A DNA stretch of 64,000 nucleotides. Source: Dermatemys mawii (Eukaryota > Chordata > Testudines > Dermatemydidae). This document shows, piece after piece, positions 39,440 through 50,952 of this stretch. Position 1 is the stretch's first letter. The number at the start of each line of letters is the position of its first letter. The stretch lies in assembly GCA_007922305.1 (NCBI GenBank), contig ML677455.1, forward strand, positions 621,475 through 685,474, written 5' to 3'. The position numbers and the translations under genes are program-made. A model generated the notes under the pieces. It had not been told where the DNA came from. It saw only the letters and a list, made by a program, of their open reading frames with translations, and searched no databases.

Positions 39440-39890
39440 CATACTTTCTCTTACTTTGAAGAGTAAAATGGGAGAGTGTGACCTAGTAGTAAGAGTTCTT
39501 TGTGTGTAGTGTGACCTAGTAGTCAGAAGTCTGGTTAAATCCTAGGCCTCTGTCCCCAGCCTCAGCAAACCTTAGTCTCCCTCAGGGTGACCCCAACCCA
39601 GCCAGTATCCAAGCTTTGCCCAGGGGTTCCCAACAGGATAATCTCCAAAATATTGTCCCCAGGTACAAAGTGTAGCCAAATGATACCCCAATGCCCCCAA
39701 AATAGCCAGTTAACATGTGAACAAGATATCGCCTCGCTGAGTTGACTCCCCTTGCTCTCCAGCAGATGACAGCAAAGAATGCAGTTGGTATTTAAATCAC
39801 CACTCAGTCAATTCCCCTTGTTCTGCAGCAGATGCCAGCAGAGAGCTCACTTGGTTACATCTCTTCTCTTGTAGGCTTCATGTCACCAGT
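39440..39890. repeat. LTR-like repeat fragment sharing motifs with 41,734-42,627
   Basis: GTGACCTAGTAGTAAGAGTT and GTGACCTAGTAGTCAGAAG are repeated in tandem here, and the same pair (AGTGTTAAGAGTTCTTCGGG, GTGACCTAGCGGTCAGAG) occurs near 41,835 and 41,875. The downstream AACATGTGAACAAGATATCG and CCAGCAGATGCCAGCAGAG parts are unassigned. Confidence 0.35.
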
Positions 39891-40199
39891 CAGGCTTACT
39901 TTTTTTGTATGCTGATTTTTTTTGACGAATTGCTAAAGTATTGCAATAAAAATTTGTCTTTTTTCCTCAGTTTTCCAACCAGCTGAAATTTCTAAAAATG
40001 ATTTCGTACTTGTTTTTCAGCCAATTCTACTTTAAACTCTTTTCTATACATAGGAAAACAGGACTGGGAAAGGCAGTATGGTAGAACTAGCCTAATTCTT
40101 CACTTTTCCAGGCAGTTGGAAGAGGGCAAAAGAAATCTGAAATACAGCAACTTTTGAGTCCCAGACTTTGATCCCATCCTGCTATTGTTGTATAAAAGC

Positions 40200-41200
40200 T
40201 AGATGAAATATAAGAACGAACAGTGAATGCATAAAGAACTCTGTTTCTTTAGCTCAGAGCGAGAAAACATCAGAGTCAGTATTGTAACATGCAAAACTAA
40301 TTGTACCAGCACAACCCAAAACAAAGAGTTTGTTTTGGGAAAGAGATATGAGAGTGACATTGTAAAACAATTATATGTAGAAACTGCTATCCCTGTTATG
40401 TCTTGCTGTGTGTTTCTGCTATTGTGTCATAGATGGGCCAAACAGGTTATTGTGATCTGCTATGCCTTAAAAGTAAATATGTTAAAGAAAGAATACCCGA
40501 AAGAGTAGAGATAGTGATATGTATGTTAATTAGTTAGGAGAATGTATGTGAATGTATGTATGGTTTAGATAATAAAGCAAAGAGGTTACCAGAACCAGCC
40601 CAACTACTGTTTCAATATTGCTGGGCCGAAGAATACGCAGTGTGAAGATAACCGAATGACCCTGAAGGATGGGCCTAGATCTGCACAGCCATTGCCAGAT
40701 GATGAGGCTGAAGAATGAAGAAAGAAGATAATGTACCCCATGGTCGTCATGAAAATACCATGTGCTGATTGATTATCACTTCGAGGGTTGCAATGGCATG
40801 ACAAGGCGATTTCCATAGACCTGAATGGGGACAGACTCCTATAAGAATCCCACTCAGACAAGTAAGAAACGGAGTCTGGTTCTGCTACCATCTCCAGGGG
40901 CATCCATTGCTTAGTGGACGGGGCTCCGCCCCTCTACCCTTGTGAGCAAGCTACCTGGCCAGTGGTTTGTCACAAGCAACGTTTAGACTCGTAACTATAA
41001 CATCTTTGCAGAACTTCATAGGAATGAATGAATGAGTGCGTGTGTGTGTGTGTAGTAGAGAGCAATAGGGATTGATTGTCTTTTCTTTTCTGTCTGTACT
41101 TACAATAAATGTGGCATATTTGCCTTCTCCCCTTTATAAGATCCTGCTGGTCTTTATTTGGTATAACATTATTTTGGGTGCAGACAACAAGCAAATATCA
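40200..41200 (+). mobile_element. Candidate solitary LTR of an endogenous retrovirus-like element
   Basis: The block holds a GC-rich segment (ACGGGGCTCCGCCCC near 40,917), a (GT)n run, then TTACAATAAATGTGGC (poly(A) signal at 41,104) and a short downstream segment TTTATAAGATCCTGCTGG ending GGTATAACA. This promoter / AATAAA / short tail order is LTR-like. No viral genes flank it, and I could not fix the 5' end. Confidence 0.4.
41036..41055. repeat. (GT)n microsatellite
   Basis: Short GTGCGTGTGTGTGTGTGTGT run within the candidate LTR. Confidence 0.8.
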
Positions 41201-41419
41201 CACATCTTGCCTCGATCCTAGATGCAAGCCAGTGTAATTATGGACTCCTTACAGACTTGGATGCATTTACTCACACAGACAGACCTATTGGCTTCAGTGA
41301 GATGTTGCGGATGTAACTAACTACTCAAGCACAAGCTAGACCTAAATCTTTACTGTAATCTCAGCAGTAGCACTAACTTCAATTTGCATCTTCCCTGGAT
41401 TTCACTCCTTTGTTATTAC

Positions 41420-41590
41420 GGCTGGCCTGCACACAGAAGTTCTACTGTGTCATTGGGTAGGTGTGTAATTTTTTACAACATAGTGATACTGGTAAAAACC
41501 CTAGCATAGACACAATTACACCAAATCGGAATAGCTATATCACCATAAGCACTTTTTACATCAGTATAATTGCATTCACACTCGGTTCTC
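41420..41590. repeat. Possible MITE fragment
   Basis: CCTAGCATAGACACAATTAC and CACTTTTTACATCAGTATAA match blocks inside the TGTCTACAC-end MITE family. Ends not defined. Confidence 0.3.
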
Positions 41591-41733
41591 CCCCTCCACA
41601 TGCCCTTTTATCTGTACCCACATAATTAGATCGTTACCCTGGTTGAAAATCCCCAAGCTCATTGTCATTCTGTTAGTTTTCAGAATAGAATGATTTGTTG
41701 TTTGACATTGTCTGTATAATTTTTACTGCACAT

Positions 41734-42627
41734 TGTCGCAGGGTGGATACACCCCCATCCAGGGGGGTGGGGGGCTTTACTCCCTAACTGCTAGAGTCTC
41801 TCTGATGGCCTAACCCACAAAAATGTAGCCTAGTGTTAAGAGTTCTTCGGGCTACCCTTTCTCTAAGTGCAGTGTGACCTAGCGGTCAGAGTTCTTTGGG
41901 GCACTACACAGAGTCTTAGACTTTGAAGCCAGTGGAGCACCAAACCGGCTCAGTCTTAGGGTTTCAGACAAGGTAGAGCAACAAACATGCAGTCTGGGGT
42001 GCTCAGCCCTCAAGCAGGGCGGAGCAGCAAACAGCCTGTTGTCCTAGCTCTGGCAGACAGCAGAGAAACGCAGGCCTAATGTGGGGAGGCTGCCACCCCA
42101 GGGATGGGATTGGTAGCAGGTGGTACGGTGACCCAGGCCCACCCTACTCCACCAGGTCCCAGCCCAGGGCCCTAACAGTGGTAGAACCATCCGTCACTGG
42201 GTCAGCGAGGATCCCACCACAACACGCTGAAAGGTTTCACGGTCCTATGGTTGAGCCAGTGTTTATTTCCCTTGGACTACTTCCTATCCTGTCTTTCAGT
42301 GTGTCTGAGGGTTCTTTGGTCCCTGGGGTCTTCAGATGGAGAGGTCTCTGACAGGTTCAGTTCCCTCCCGGGTCTCTGCAGGGTCCACCTGGGGTTTGGT
42401 CTGCCTGGTCATTGTGGACTGGAGCTCCCACAGCTCTCTAGAGGGACCTTGCAATACATATCCTTCCTCCTTGGCAGTCCAGCCCAAATGAGCAGGGCTG
42501 CTTCCCTTTATATGCTGTCTCCAGGCTGAGCATGCTCAGTAGGGATGGAGGGGCATGGCTTCCTCAGCCTGCAATGCACATTAACCCTTGTGGGACCAGG
42601 GGGAGGCAGATACACCATGTCACAGGC
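41734..42627 (+). repeat. LTR-like dispersed repeat
   Basis: The block begins TGTCGCAGGGTGGATACACC and closes AGATACACCATGTCACA, i.e. TG...CA-like ends, with the tandem GTGACCTAGCGGTCAGAG motif and GC-rich middle. No AATAAA or target duplication is convincing. Related to 39,440-39,890. Confidence 0.35.
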
Positions 42628-45577
42628 ATTTTTTTATTTCCAAAAATGATATATTTTTTAGTTTGAAATCAAAGGTTTTCAAAAAGACCCTTAGATTTGG
42701 AAAAAAAAAATATCCCCCCAGGTGGCTGAGCTGTCCAATCAAAATCAGCAACACAGCGAAAACAAACCAGCAACGTTGCTGACTGGACGCAAAGAAGGCT
42801 TCATGACTGAACACACACACATGCCCACAAAAAAGAAGGGTGGTATAGTGAGAATCACTAAACAGAAAGGTTCAGTGATGGCTGAGCATAAGGACGTGTG
42901 AACACACAAGCCCGAAGAAGACAACGATGTGGGAAGCCTAAACGTACAAGGAGAAGAAGAGCAAAAAATAAAATAAAGATTGTGACTGTTTTATGGTTTT
43001 GTGTTTGTATAGTGCCTAGCACAGTGGGTTCCGGCTCCATGGCTGATGCTCCTAGGTGCTACTATTGTGCAAATAATAATAATCATTAATAAAATAATAG
43101 TAATTAATAACTGAAAAACAAAGGCCAAAAGCCCAATAGGCTAGGTTTTTTTAAAAAATTGCAGTTTCTATTAAAAACTTTTGAAAAGTTAAGCATTGCC
43201 AAAAGAAAACTAACTTACTCGCTCTGCAAAATGTTTCATTTCTGAAAAAAAAAGCTTGGTTTTTTTTGCCTCTCCAATAACAGAGAATTTGTTTGCAAAA
43301 TTCCACCCAGCTGTAATCACTCTGTGTTTCCCCAGATGCAAATAATCCTGGTAGCAAAAAATAGATGAGTAAAATGTACAGCTATATCTCAACATCACCA
43401 TGTTTCCTGAGCGCACGGATAGCTTTCTCGCTATTCAATGAAAGACTACATTTGCCCTTTTCTTGGCATAGCTGGTATGAGATCCAGTTGGAGGCTTTTA
43501 TTTCTAGGGCCTGTCACGGGGCAATTATCCATCTGACACCCAATTCTGCCTGGACATTCCCTCCTCCCATTGTCTTGCATGGTTAGAGCCCCCAAATTGG
43601 GCCTATTTACAGATAAAATCTGAAGCTCGGCTGTGTAATATGCAAATACGGTACTAGCAAGAAAACAGTTTAACCTAATTACGCCGACCAAACTTTCGAT
43701 TCCTATCGCATGAAGCGAGTGCGCTTGGTCGAGTCAGCAACATTGGGCCAAAGATCTGGGGTCAAGACTCTTGCAATTAAAGGCATTCTTCCCCCGCAGT
43801 TGGGAGCGGAGCGTTCCTGCCCTACATTTAGGCTTAGACTTTGAGCTGTGTCTCTGTGGTGGCTTTCTCTGAATTGTTAGTGAAGACCCCATCCCTCTCT
43901 TTACTTGGATACAAGGCAGATCAAAACCAGGAACCAAGCTCACGAATCATGGACCAAAGGAAAATAATAACAATTAGCACCAAAAGCAAGGGTTAAGTCG
44001 CTGATTCTCTGCTCAGATGGTCCCCAGTCCCACGGTAGCTGGTTGTTTCTGCTGAAAACATCAGTAATAAAATGGCTAACAATGTTGATATTTAATTTTT
44101 CATAAGGCTTCACAGTTAATTGCGCCCACTGAGATGACTGGGGCAGTTCCTGTCTCTCTTATGACCAGCTCTTGGGAGCTTCTGAGTGCCCTCAATTCCC
44201 ACTCCCTTTAATCAGCACTAATTTAGCTCTTAGGTTCCTGAATTCAGTGATAGGTGCTCAAATTTTAGCACCCAGCCACCTAATTTCTAGGCCCAAAGTG
44301 AGCTTCATCTCCTCAGACAGCACCAGTGGATAAGGATGTGACACACTGAATACAGCTTCACTTTCTGTGGAGTCTTTTATACAAAGAGTCTTCTAAAGCA
44401 CCTTACCCAGTTCAAACTTGCTCACATTTCCCACACTCCAAGCATCAACCTCCCACAATTCTCCGCACAGGAAACAGGTAAGAAATAGGGACACTCAGCT
44501 TCCATTATCCTTGCCTTCCCAAACTGCTGACTAGACAAAGCCACAGCTCGCTGTGAGGGCTGGTATTGCCATAAACAGACAGGGAAAGTAGGCCTCAGAG
44601 TGGAGACCAACACTCACCCAGTTAGGGAGTTGAGACAGGAACTTGATCTTCTAACTCTCATGCTATAGGCCTCGACCATGTGAGGTAAAGAAATTATCCT
44701 TCACTTGACATTAGTAATAGGGCTCTTATCCTCTCTGAGCCAGGCACTACATACACAGCACTAGTACCAGCTCACCAGGGCAAGGATTAGAACATGGGTC
44801 TATTACAGGGGTGGGTGGGGAAGGTTCTGCAATGTTCTAGCTGCGATGGGCACCGCAGCAGGATTTGACCAGGGGACCGTGGGAGCTGAAGCAGCAGGCT
44901 CCCGAGGCAGCATGATTCTGTTGGAATGTAATGCCAAAACACCGTATCAAAACACCATTCCACCCCTACTTGAAGCTGTGGCAAGTAATGCCTACAAGTG
45001 GGTTCGGTGTTGGGTACAGTCAGTAGCGCTGGAACTACTGGTGCAGGTGAGAACTGTTTTCACAATGTTCCCAGTCCCTGATCATCTGGAAAGTGAGACA
45101 TTAGGCTCCAGGATAAGATTTGTTTTTTTTCCATGGTGGCTTCGGATATTCACTGCAAAGCTACAGAGCTAGCCTGGTTGTTTTGAAAGGCCCATCACCA
45201 AGACTTTTGACAGAGCATCCTTTGTTTGCTTCCTCTTGTATACACATGGCCCCTGGAACACAACAGCGATAGCAATACTGGGCCCTATCTCCAGGAGCTT
45301 CTTTCTAAGTGACTCCCTTGTCCCACCTAACTTTCACCAGCCCAAGGTTCTCCCTGACCCCCCAGCATGGCTTTCTGGTGTTGTTCTTTTAAATCGCGCA
45401 GAGCCAGACAGCTGTAATCTTAGAGGGGCCATTTTGTAATTAGCTGCTGTTTGCTGTATCTTCCACTCTTCCAGCTGGTAAGTCCCTGTTATGCTTTCCT
45501 GGGTCTTATTGCTGAGGAGCTGGGACATTCTCTCAGCCCTACATATACTCTAGTAATATTGCAGTTCCAGGAGTAGT
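42628..45577. other. Gene-free stretch, nothing coding recognised
   Basis: Contains A/T-rich low-complexity at 42,630-42,715 and 43,145-43,265, and a dispersed repeat tail at 43,005-43,110 (TATAGTGCCTAGCACAGTGG then CTACTATTGTGCAAATAATA), which matches 53,815-53,880. No exon-like frames. Confidence 0.4.
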
Positions 45578-45592
45578 ACACCAGGGGGCGCT
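45578..45592 (+). promoter_or_regulatory. CTCF-like site
   Basis: ACACCAGGGGGCGCT differs at one base from the strong CTCF core CCACCAGGGGGCGCT. It lies between MCM3 and the IL-17 gene. An insulator role is inference. Confidence 0.5.
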
Positions 45593-46534
45593 CTCGTATA
45601 GCTACAGTAGGGCTTTGGCTTTTTAACACCATGCCGTCAAACAAGGCTAGATGACACTGTGCATCTCTCATACCACCTCCCTGTCTTCCAGATCTCTGGT
45701 TAGAGCGTCTACAGTTGGTAAGGCCTTATCTACACTGGACAGTTATAAGCTGTGGTTTCCACTAATATAGTTTATTTCTGCTTTAAACCAGAGTAAGTTG
45801 TACTGGGGCATGTAGTGGGTTTTCCTGTCTAAACTTGGGGCTTGTGTTGATCCAGCTACACCAATGATTTGCTGCTGCTGGCAGACACAAGAGCAGACCC
45901 CCATGACCTAAGGCCTGTGAATATGTCTTTCGCCTTTTTGCAATGGTTTTGCTCATTCCAGAAATAGCAGAAAACCCCAAAGTGATCTCCCCCTGCTAAT
46001 GCCCCTCTAAGAATCTCTTGTGTGCGGTTTGGGCATTCAGAGCGCTAGATGTTGTGGGATGTTTTAAGAAATACACTGACTGATGTCTCTGAAGAGCCAA
46101 GGCTCCTTGGACATTGCTGCATAATTCAGGGCTCCCCTGCTGCTGAAAGTGGGGAAAAGAGGATTTGCTAGGTGATTTAGTTCCACTCTGCCACACAGTA
46201 CAAAGGCCCTGGCCTGGAAGTAAATCAGCAAGTGGTAGTACGCAGAGAGCAAAACCAAGCTGCATCCTTCGAGGAAGAGTGGCTCAGGACAGACATAGCT
46301 GGACTTTCCCCAGAGTGTCTTTGATAATATACTGACTAACAGCTATCTAAGTGGGAAGGAGTCAGATGGCAATGCTGACTGACAATCAGACTGAGAAAAA
46401 CTTCTTGCCATGTGGGTTAGACGCTGAAAAGTGCTAAGAGGCACTTCCACAGCTTCCACTTCCACTGAGCTCTATGGGAGTGGAGGAACAGTCAGCATTG
46501 ATCGGGGCACTTAGTGAGTGAAAGGATGACAATT

Positions 46535-46760
46535 AATATTAACACCTACCACTTATACAGCCCATTTCATTAGGAGATCTCAGAGCATTTTACTAACGAA
46601 AGCGGTATCATCACCCCCATTTTACGGATGGGGAAACTGAGGCACAAAGAGGTGATGTGGCTTGCCCATGATCGCCCAGCAGCACAGCTGGGAATAGACC
46701 CCCAAATATCTGAGTCCCAGGCCAGTGGTCTGTCCACTAGGTGACACTGTCTCTCTCAAG
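46535..46760 (-). repeat. MIR-type SINE copy, minus strand
   Basis: The + strand reads CCCATTTTACGGATGGGGAA, ACTGAGGCACAAAGAGGTGA, GGCTTGCCCATGATCGCC and AGTCCCAGGCCAGTGG, the full antisense order of a MIR-like SINE. Confidence 0.75.
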
Positions 46761-46909
46761 GAGCTGTTACTGAGGTTATGGTGAGGGAAATGTGCATCCG
46801 TTTTTTGCCAAATGACCAAATTAATTTAACATAAAGATGCCTTAGTGTTGAGTACCAGGATCTTGATGCTACTGTTCTCTGCCCCAAAAGAGAATTTGCC
46901 AATGAGCAC

Positions 46910-47060
46910 AGTGTCTTAACTGGTGGTTAGAGCACGGGGCTGGGAGTCAGGTTTCCCAGATCTAGTCCAGGCACTGCCCCTGATTATGTGACCGCGGCTT
47001 AATTGCTCAGTGCTTCGCGCTACCCACAGTGTGAATCTGAGAGCATAATTGTGTTCAGGG
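46910..47060 (+). repeat. MIR-type SINE fragment, plus strand
   Basis: GTGGTTAGAGCACGGGGCTG, GGAGTCAGG and GGCACTGCCCCTGATTATGT follow the tRNA-like head of a MIR-type SINE. Confidence 0.65.
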
Positions 47061-47240
47061 TGTGAAGCCACCCTTGAGAAGTAATGAATGGTGAGGTTTG
47101 CATTGCAGCCCGCGAGAGTGCTCTAGCCACACATCACAACAATCCCTCTTCATCTTTTAAGAAAGCTGGTGCTGACAATCCAGAGGCAGCGCTGGCTGTG
47201 TCTGTTGTATCAGAAAAGTAAATGGGTAAGAGCCTAGGGA

Positions 47241-47443
47241 GAACATAAGAATGGCCCTGCTGGGTCAGATCAAGGGTCCATCTAGCCCACTATCCTGTCC
47301 TGACAGTGGCCAATGCCAGGTGCCCCAGAGGGAATGAACAGAAGAGGTAATGATCCATCCCCTGTCGCTCATTCCCAGCTTCTGGCAAACAGAAGCTAGG
47401 GACACCATCCCTGTCCATCCTGGCTAATGGCCATTGATGAACC
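47241..47443 (-). mobile_element. CR1 LINE 3' end, minus strand
   Basis: GAACATAAGAATGGCCCTGC, TCCATCTAGCCCACTATCC and GGTGCCCCAGAGGGAATGAA are the antisense of the CR1 3' terminus. It runs directly into a minisatellite built from its own sequence. Confidence 0.85.
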
Positions 47444-47718
47444 TATCCTCCATGAACTTATCTAGTTCCCACTGATGGACTATCCTCCATGAACCTATCT
47501 AGTTCTCATTGATGGACTTATCCTCCATGTATTTACCTAGTTCCCATTGATGGACTATCCTCCATAAACTTATCTAGTTCCCATTGATGGACTTATCCTC
47601 CGTGAATTTATCTAGTTCCCATTAATGGACTATCCTCCATGAATTTATCTAATTCCCATTGATGGACTTATCCTCCATGAATTTACCTAGTTCCCATTGA
47701 TGGACTATCCTCCATGAA
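47444..47718. repeat. Minisatellite grown from a CR1 3' end (left part)
   Basis: About seven units of 37-39 bp of the form TATCCTCCATGAAnTTATCT then AGTTCCCATTGATGGAC. Units ending GGAC alternate with units ending GGACTT, so the real period is a dimer of about 75 bp. The single-copy version is the normal CR1 sequence just to the left. Confidence 0.9.
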
Positions 47719-49752
47719 TGACAAAGAGTCCTGTGGCACCTTAAAGACTAACTAAAGTTTTAGAGCATAAGCTTTTGTGGGCTAATACCCACTTCGTCGG
47801 ATGCATGCAGTAGAAGTATCCAGGGACAGGTATAAATAGTTAGGCAAGAACCAGGTGGGAGATAACAGAGTTAGTCCAATGAGGCTGAACCAGCTTGTTA
47901 TCTCTAATCAGGGAGGGTGAGGTATTCCTCTAGCAGCTGAATTGGAGGTGTGAGGAGGTCCTCACAGAAGGACTGTCTGGATAGGTGGACACTCTACTCA
48001 GACCCTATGCCACCAGCACTCCCAGCTATCTCCGTGACACCACCGACTTCCTGAGAAAACTACAATGCATTGGTGACCTTCCAGAAAACACCATCCTAGC
48101 CACCATGGATGTAGAGGCTCTCTACACAAACATCCCACACAAAGATGGAATAAAAGCAGTCAGGAATAGTATCTCTAATGATGCCACAGCACAAGTGGTA
48201 GCTGAGCTCTGTGACTTTATCCTCACACACAATTATTTCAAATTTGGTGACAATATATAGCTCCAGACCAGTGGCACCGCTATGGGCACCCGCATGGCCC
48301 CACAGTATGCCAACATCTTTATGGCTAACCTGGAACAATGCTTCCTCAGCTCTCGTTCACTCACGCCCCTCCTCTATCTACGCTACATTGATGACATCTT
48401 CATCATCTGGACCCATGGGAAAGAAACTCTGGAAGAATTCCACCATGATTTCAACAGCTTCCACCCCACCATTCACCTCAGCCTGGACCAGTCTACACGG
48501 GAGGTCCACTTCCTGGACATCACGGTGCAAATTAATGATGGCCACATCAACACCACCCTATACTGAAAACCTACCGACAGCTATGCCTACCTTCATGCCA
48601 CCAGCTTCCACCCCGGGCACACCACACGATCCATTGTCTACAGCCAAGCACTGAGGTACAATCGTATTTGCTCCAACCCCTCAGACAGAGATGAACACCT
48701 ACAAGATCTCCACTAAGTTTTCTCAGAACTACAATACCCGCACAAGGAAATAAGGACACAGATCAACAGAGGCAGATGTGTACCCAGAAGCCTGCTGCTG
48801 CAAGACAAGCCCAAGAAAGAAAACAACAGAACACCAGTGGTCATCACCTACAATCCTCAGTTAAAGCCTCTCCAACGCATCATCAGTGATCTACAACCCA
48901 TCCTGGACAACAATCCCTCACTTTCACAGGCCTTGGGAGGCAGACCAGTCCTAGCCTACAGACAACCTGCCAACCTCAAGCATGTTCTCACCAGCAACAA
49001 CACACTGCGCCATAATAACTCTAACTCAGGAACCAATCCATGCAACAAACCTTGATGCCAACTCTGCCCACACATCTACACCAGCAACATCATCACGGGA
49101 CCTAACCAGATCAGCCACACCATCACTGGTTCATTCACCTGCACATCTACCAATGTAATATATGCCATTATGTGCCAGCACTGTCCCTCTGCTATGTACA
49201 TCGGCCAAACTGGACAGTCCCTACGAAAAAGGATAAATGGACACAAATCAGATATCAGGAATGGCAATATACAAAAACCTGTAGGAGAGCACTTCAGCCT
49301 CGCTGGACACACCATAAAAGATTTAAAGGTCAGCATTTTGCAGCAAAAAAACTTCAAGTCCAGACTGCAAAGAGAGACTTCAGAGCTGCAATTCATTTGC
49401 AAATTTGATACTATCAGTCAAGGATTAAACAAAGATTACGAGTGGCTAGCTAACTACAAAAGCAGCTTCTCTTCTCTCGCTATTCACACCTCCAGTTCAG
49501 CTGCTAGAGGAATACCTCACCCTCCCTGATTAGAGATAACAAGCTGGTTCAGCCTCATTGGACTAACCCTGTTATCTCCCACCTGGTTCTTGCCTACCTA
49601 TTTATACCTGCCCCTGGATACTTCCACTGCATGCATCCGACGAAGAGGATATTAGCCCACGAAAGCTTTAAAACTTTAGTTAGTCTTTAAGGTGCCACAG
49701 GACTCTTTGTCACTTCTGCAATTCCAGACTAACATGGCTACCCCTCTGATTC
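47719..49752 (+). mobile_element. Penelope-like retroelement with inverted terminal repeats
   Basis: A 2,034-bp insertion inside the CR1-derived minisatellite. The left arm 47,719-47,953 and right arm 49,484-49,712 are inverted copies of each other over about 230 bp, followed by a 40-bp right-end tail ending CCCCTCTGATTC. The direct repeat TATCCTCCATGAA flanks it at 47,706-47,718 and 49,753-49,765, but the target is itself repetitive, so this is not proof of duplication. Between the arms is a decayed RT-endonuclease frame. Inverted or tandem terminal copies and 5' truncation are typical of Penelope-like elements. Confidence 0.9.
47985..49529 (+). pseudogene. Penelope-like reverse transcriptase with GIY-YIG endonuclease, inactivated
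   Basis: One frame runs through the whole interval with four in-frame stops (48,258; 48,564; 48,714; 49,053) and no frameshift. The N-terminal third of the protein is missing. Present are RT motif A (MDVEALYTNIP), the SGTAMGTRMAPQYAN motif, the catalytic YIDDIFIIW (motif C), a CxxC pair near 49,050-49,065 and a GIY-YIG nuclease domain (IYAIMCQHC, MYIGQTGQSLRKR, then H and the terminal region). The RT plus GIY-YIG order is diagnostic of Penelope-like elements. The last 15 codons lie inside the right terminal repeat. Not functional. Confidence 0.92.
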
Positions 49753-49849
49753 TATCCTCCATGAATTTATCTAGTTCTCATTGATGGACTATCCTCCATG
49801 AACTTATCTAGTTCCCATTGATGGACCTATCCTCCATGAATTTATCTTA
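49753..49849. repeat. Minisatellite grown from a CR1 3' end (right part)
   Basis: About two and a half more units of the same 37-39-bp repeat, cut off from 47,444-47,718 by the Penelope-like insertion. Confidence 0.85.
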
Positions 49850-50327
49850 GGTTGACCCCCACTCTTCAGTGTAGACCTGGCCTAAGGCATTGGAGGAAGA
49901 ACTAGGCATTGAATCCAGATCTCCCAACTCCTAGGCCTTCCCTCCAAGCCATCACTATGGTACAAGGACTGCTAAGGCCCTGTCTACACTGGAAAGGTTT
50001 CCCAATACCAATTTTACTGGCCTATAGCAGTTGACATTACAATGTTGCTACAGCAGACATGCAGGCTTCCTTTACTGATGCTGTGCATCCCTGTTGCAGG
50101 AGGCGGTAGTGGCAAAAGAGGCTGTGAGTAGGTATCTTTACATGCTCCATGACCACTGAACTGAGAAAAGGCAGCCAAAGGGCAAAATATTGGTTGTTTT
50201 TATCACCTTTCCTGACAACAACCTGTTCCATAATCAGCATATCCCATACTTTATAGTGCCACTATCTTGTGACAACTAGAGTGTGGTCAGGTGATTAAAG
50301 ACTATGAGTGATTTGCTTTTTATAGCA
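49850..50327. other. Gene-free stretch with MITE ends
   Basis: CAGTGTAGACCTGGCCTAAGG near 49,868 (last 20: AGTGTAGACCTGGCCTAAGG) and GCCCTGTCTACACTGGAAAG near 49,978 are two opposed TGTCTACAC-type ends. The rest is unassigned. Confidence 0.4.
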
Positions 50328-50335
50328 GAAGTGGG

Positions 50336-50944
50336 CAAACTACGGCCATTGGCCATATCCGGCCCACAGGATCATCTTGCCCAGCCCTTGAGCTCCTGGC
50401 CGGGGAGGCAAGCCCCCAGTCCCTCTCCCGCAGCCTAAGCCTGCTGTCCCCCGTCCCCTGCAGCCTCAGCTCACCATGCCTCCAGCGCTCTGGGCAGAGC
50501 AGCTGGGAGAGCTGCTGGCCTGCCCCAGTGCTCTAAACTGCATGGCAGCATGGCTGTCTCCGGCCTGGCAATGCAGCTGCCAGTCCTGGTGCTCTGAGTG
50601 GCATGATAAGGGGGTGTGGAGTGGGGGAATTGGATAAGGGGCAGGGAGTCCCAGGGGGTGATCAGGGGATGGGGAACAGTGTGGGTTGGATAGGTGTGGG
50701 AGTCCCGGGGGTGCTGTCAGAACGCAGAGGTTTGGATAGGGGTTGGGGCAGTCAGGGGACAAGGAGCAGAGGGGCTGGATGGGTCGGGAGTTCTGAGAGG
50801 GACAGTCAGTGGGCAGGAAGTGGGAGGAAGTTGATAGGGGGTGGGGGCCAGGCTGCTTGGGGAGGAACAGCCTTCTCTATCCGGCCCTCTGTACAGTTCG
50901 GAACCCCAATGTGGCCCTCAGGCCAAAATGTTTGCCCACCCCTG
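50336..50944. mobile_element. hAT non-autonomous element
   Basis: Left end CAGAAGTGGGCAAACTACGG and the complement of the right end, CAGGGGTGGGCAAACATTTT, form the inverted terminal repeat. Flanking octamers TTTTATAG (50,328) and CTTTATAG (50,945) agree at 7 of 8 positions. The 609-bp body is G-rich with degenerate GGGGAT/GGAGTCCC blocks and no transposase; the 152-residue frame inside is a composition artefact. Confidence 0.85.
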
Positions 50945-50952
50945 CTTTATAG

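Noticed and set aside
44846..45172. 108-residue plus-strand frame between MCM3 and the IL-17 gene
   Set aside because: I looked for a cytokine-like or other known motif and found none; no splice-flanked partners. Left as unassigned sequence.
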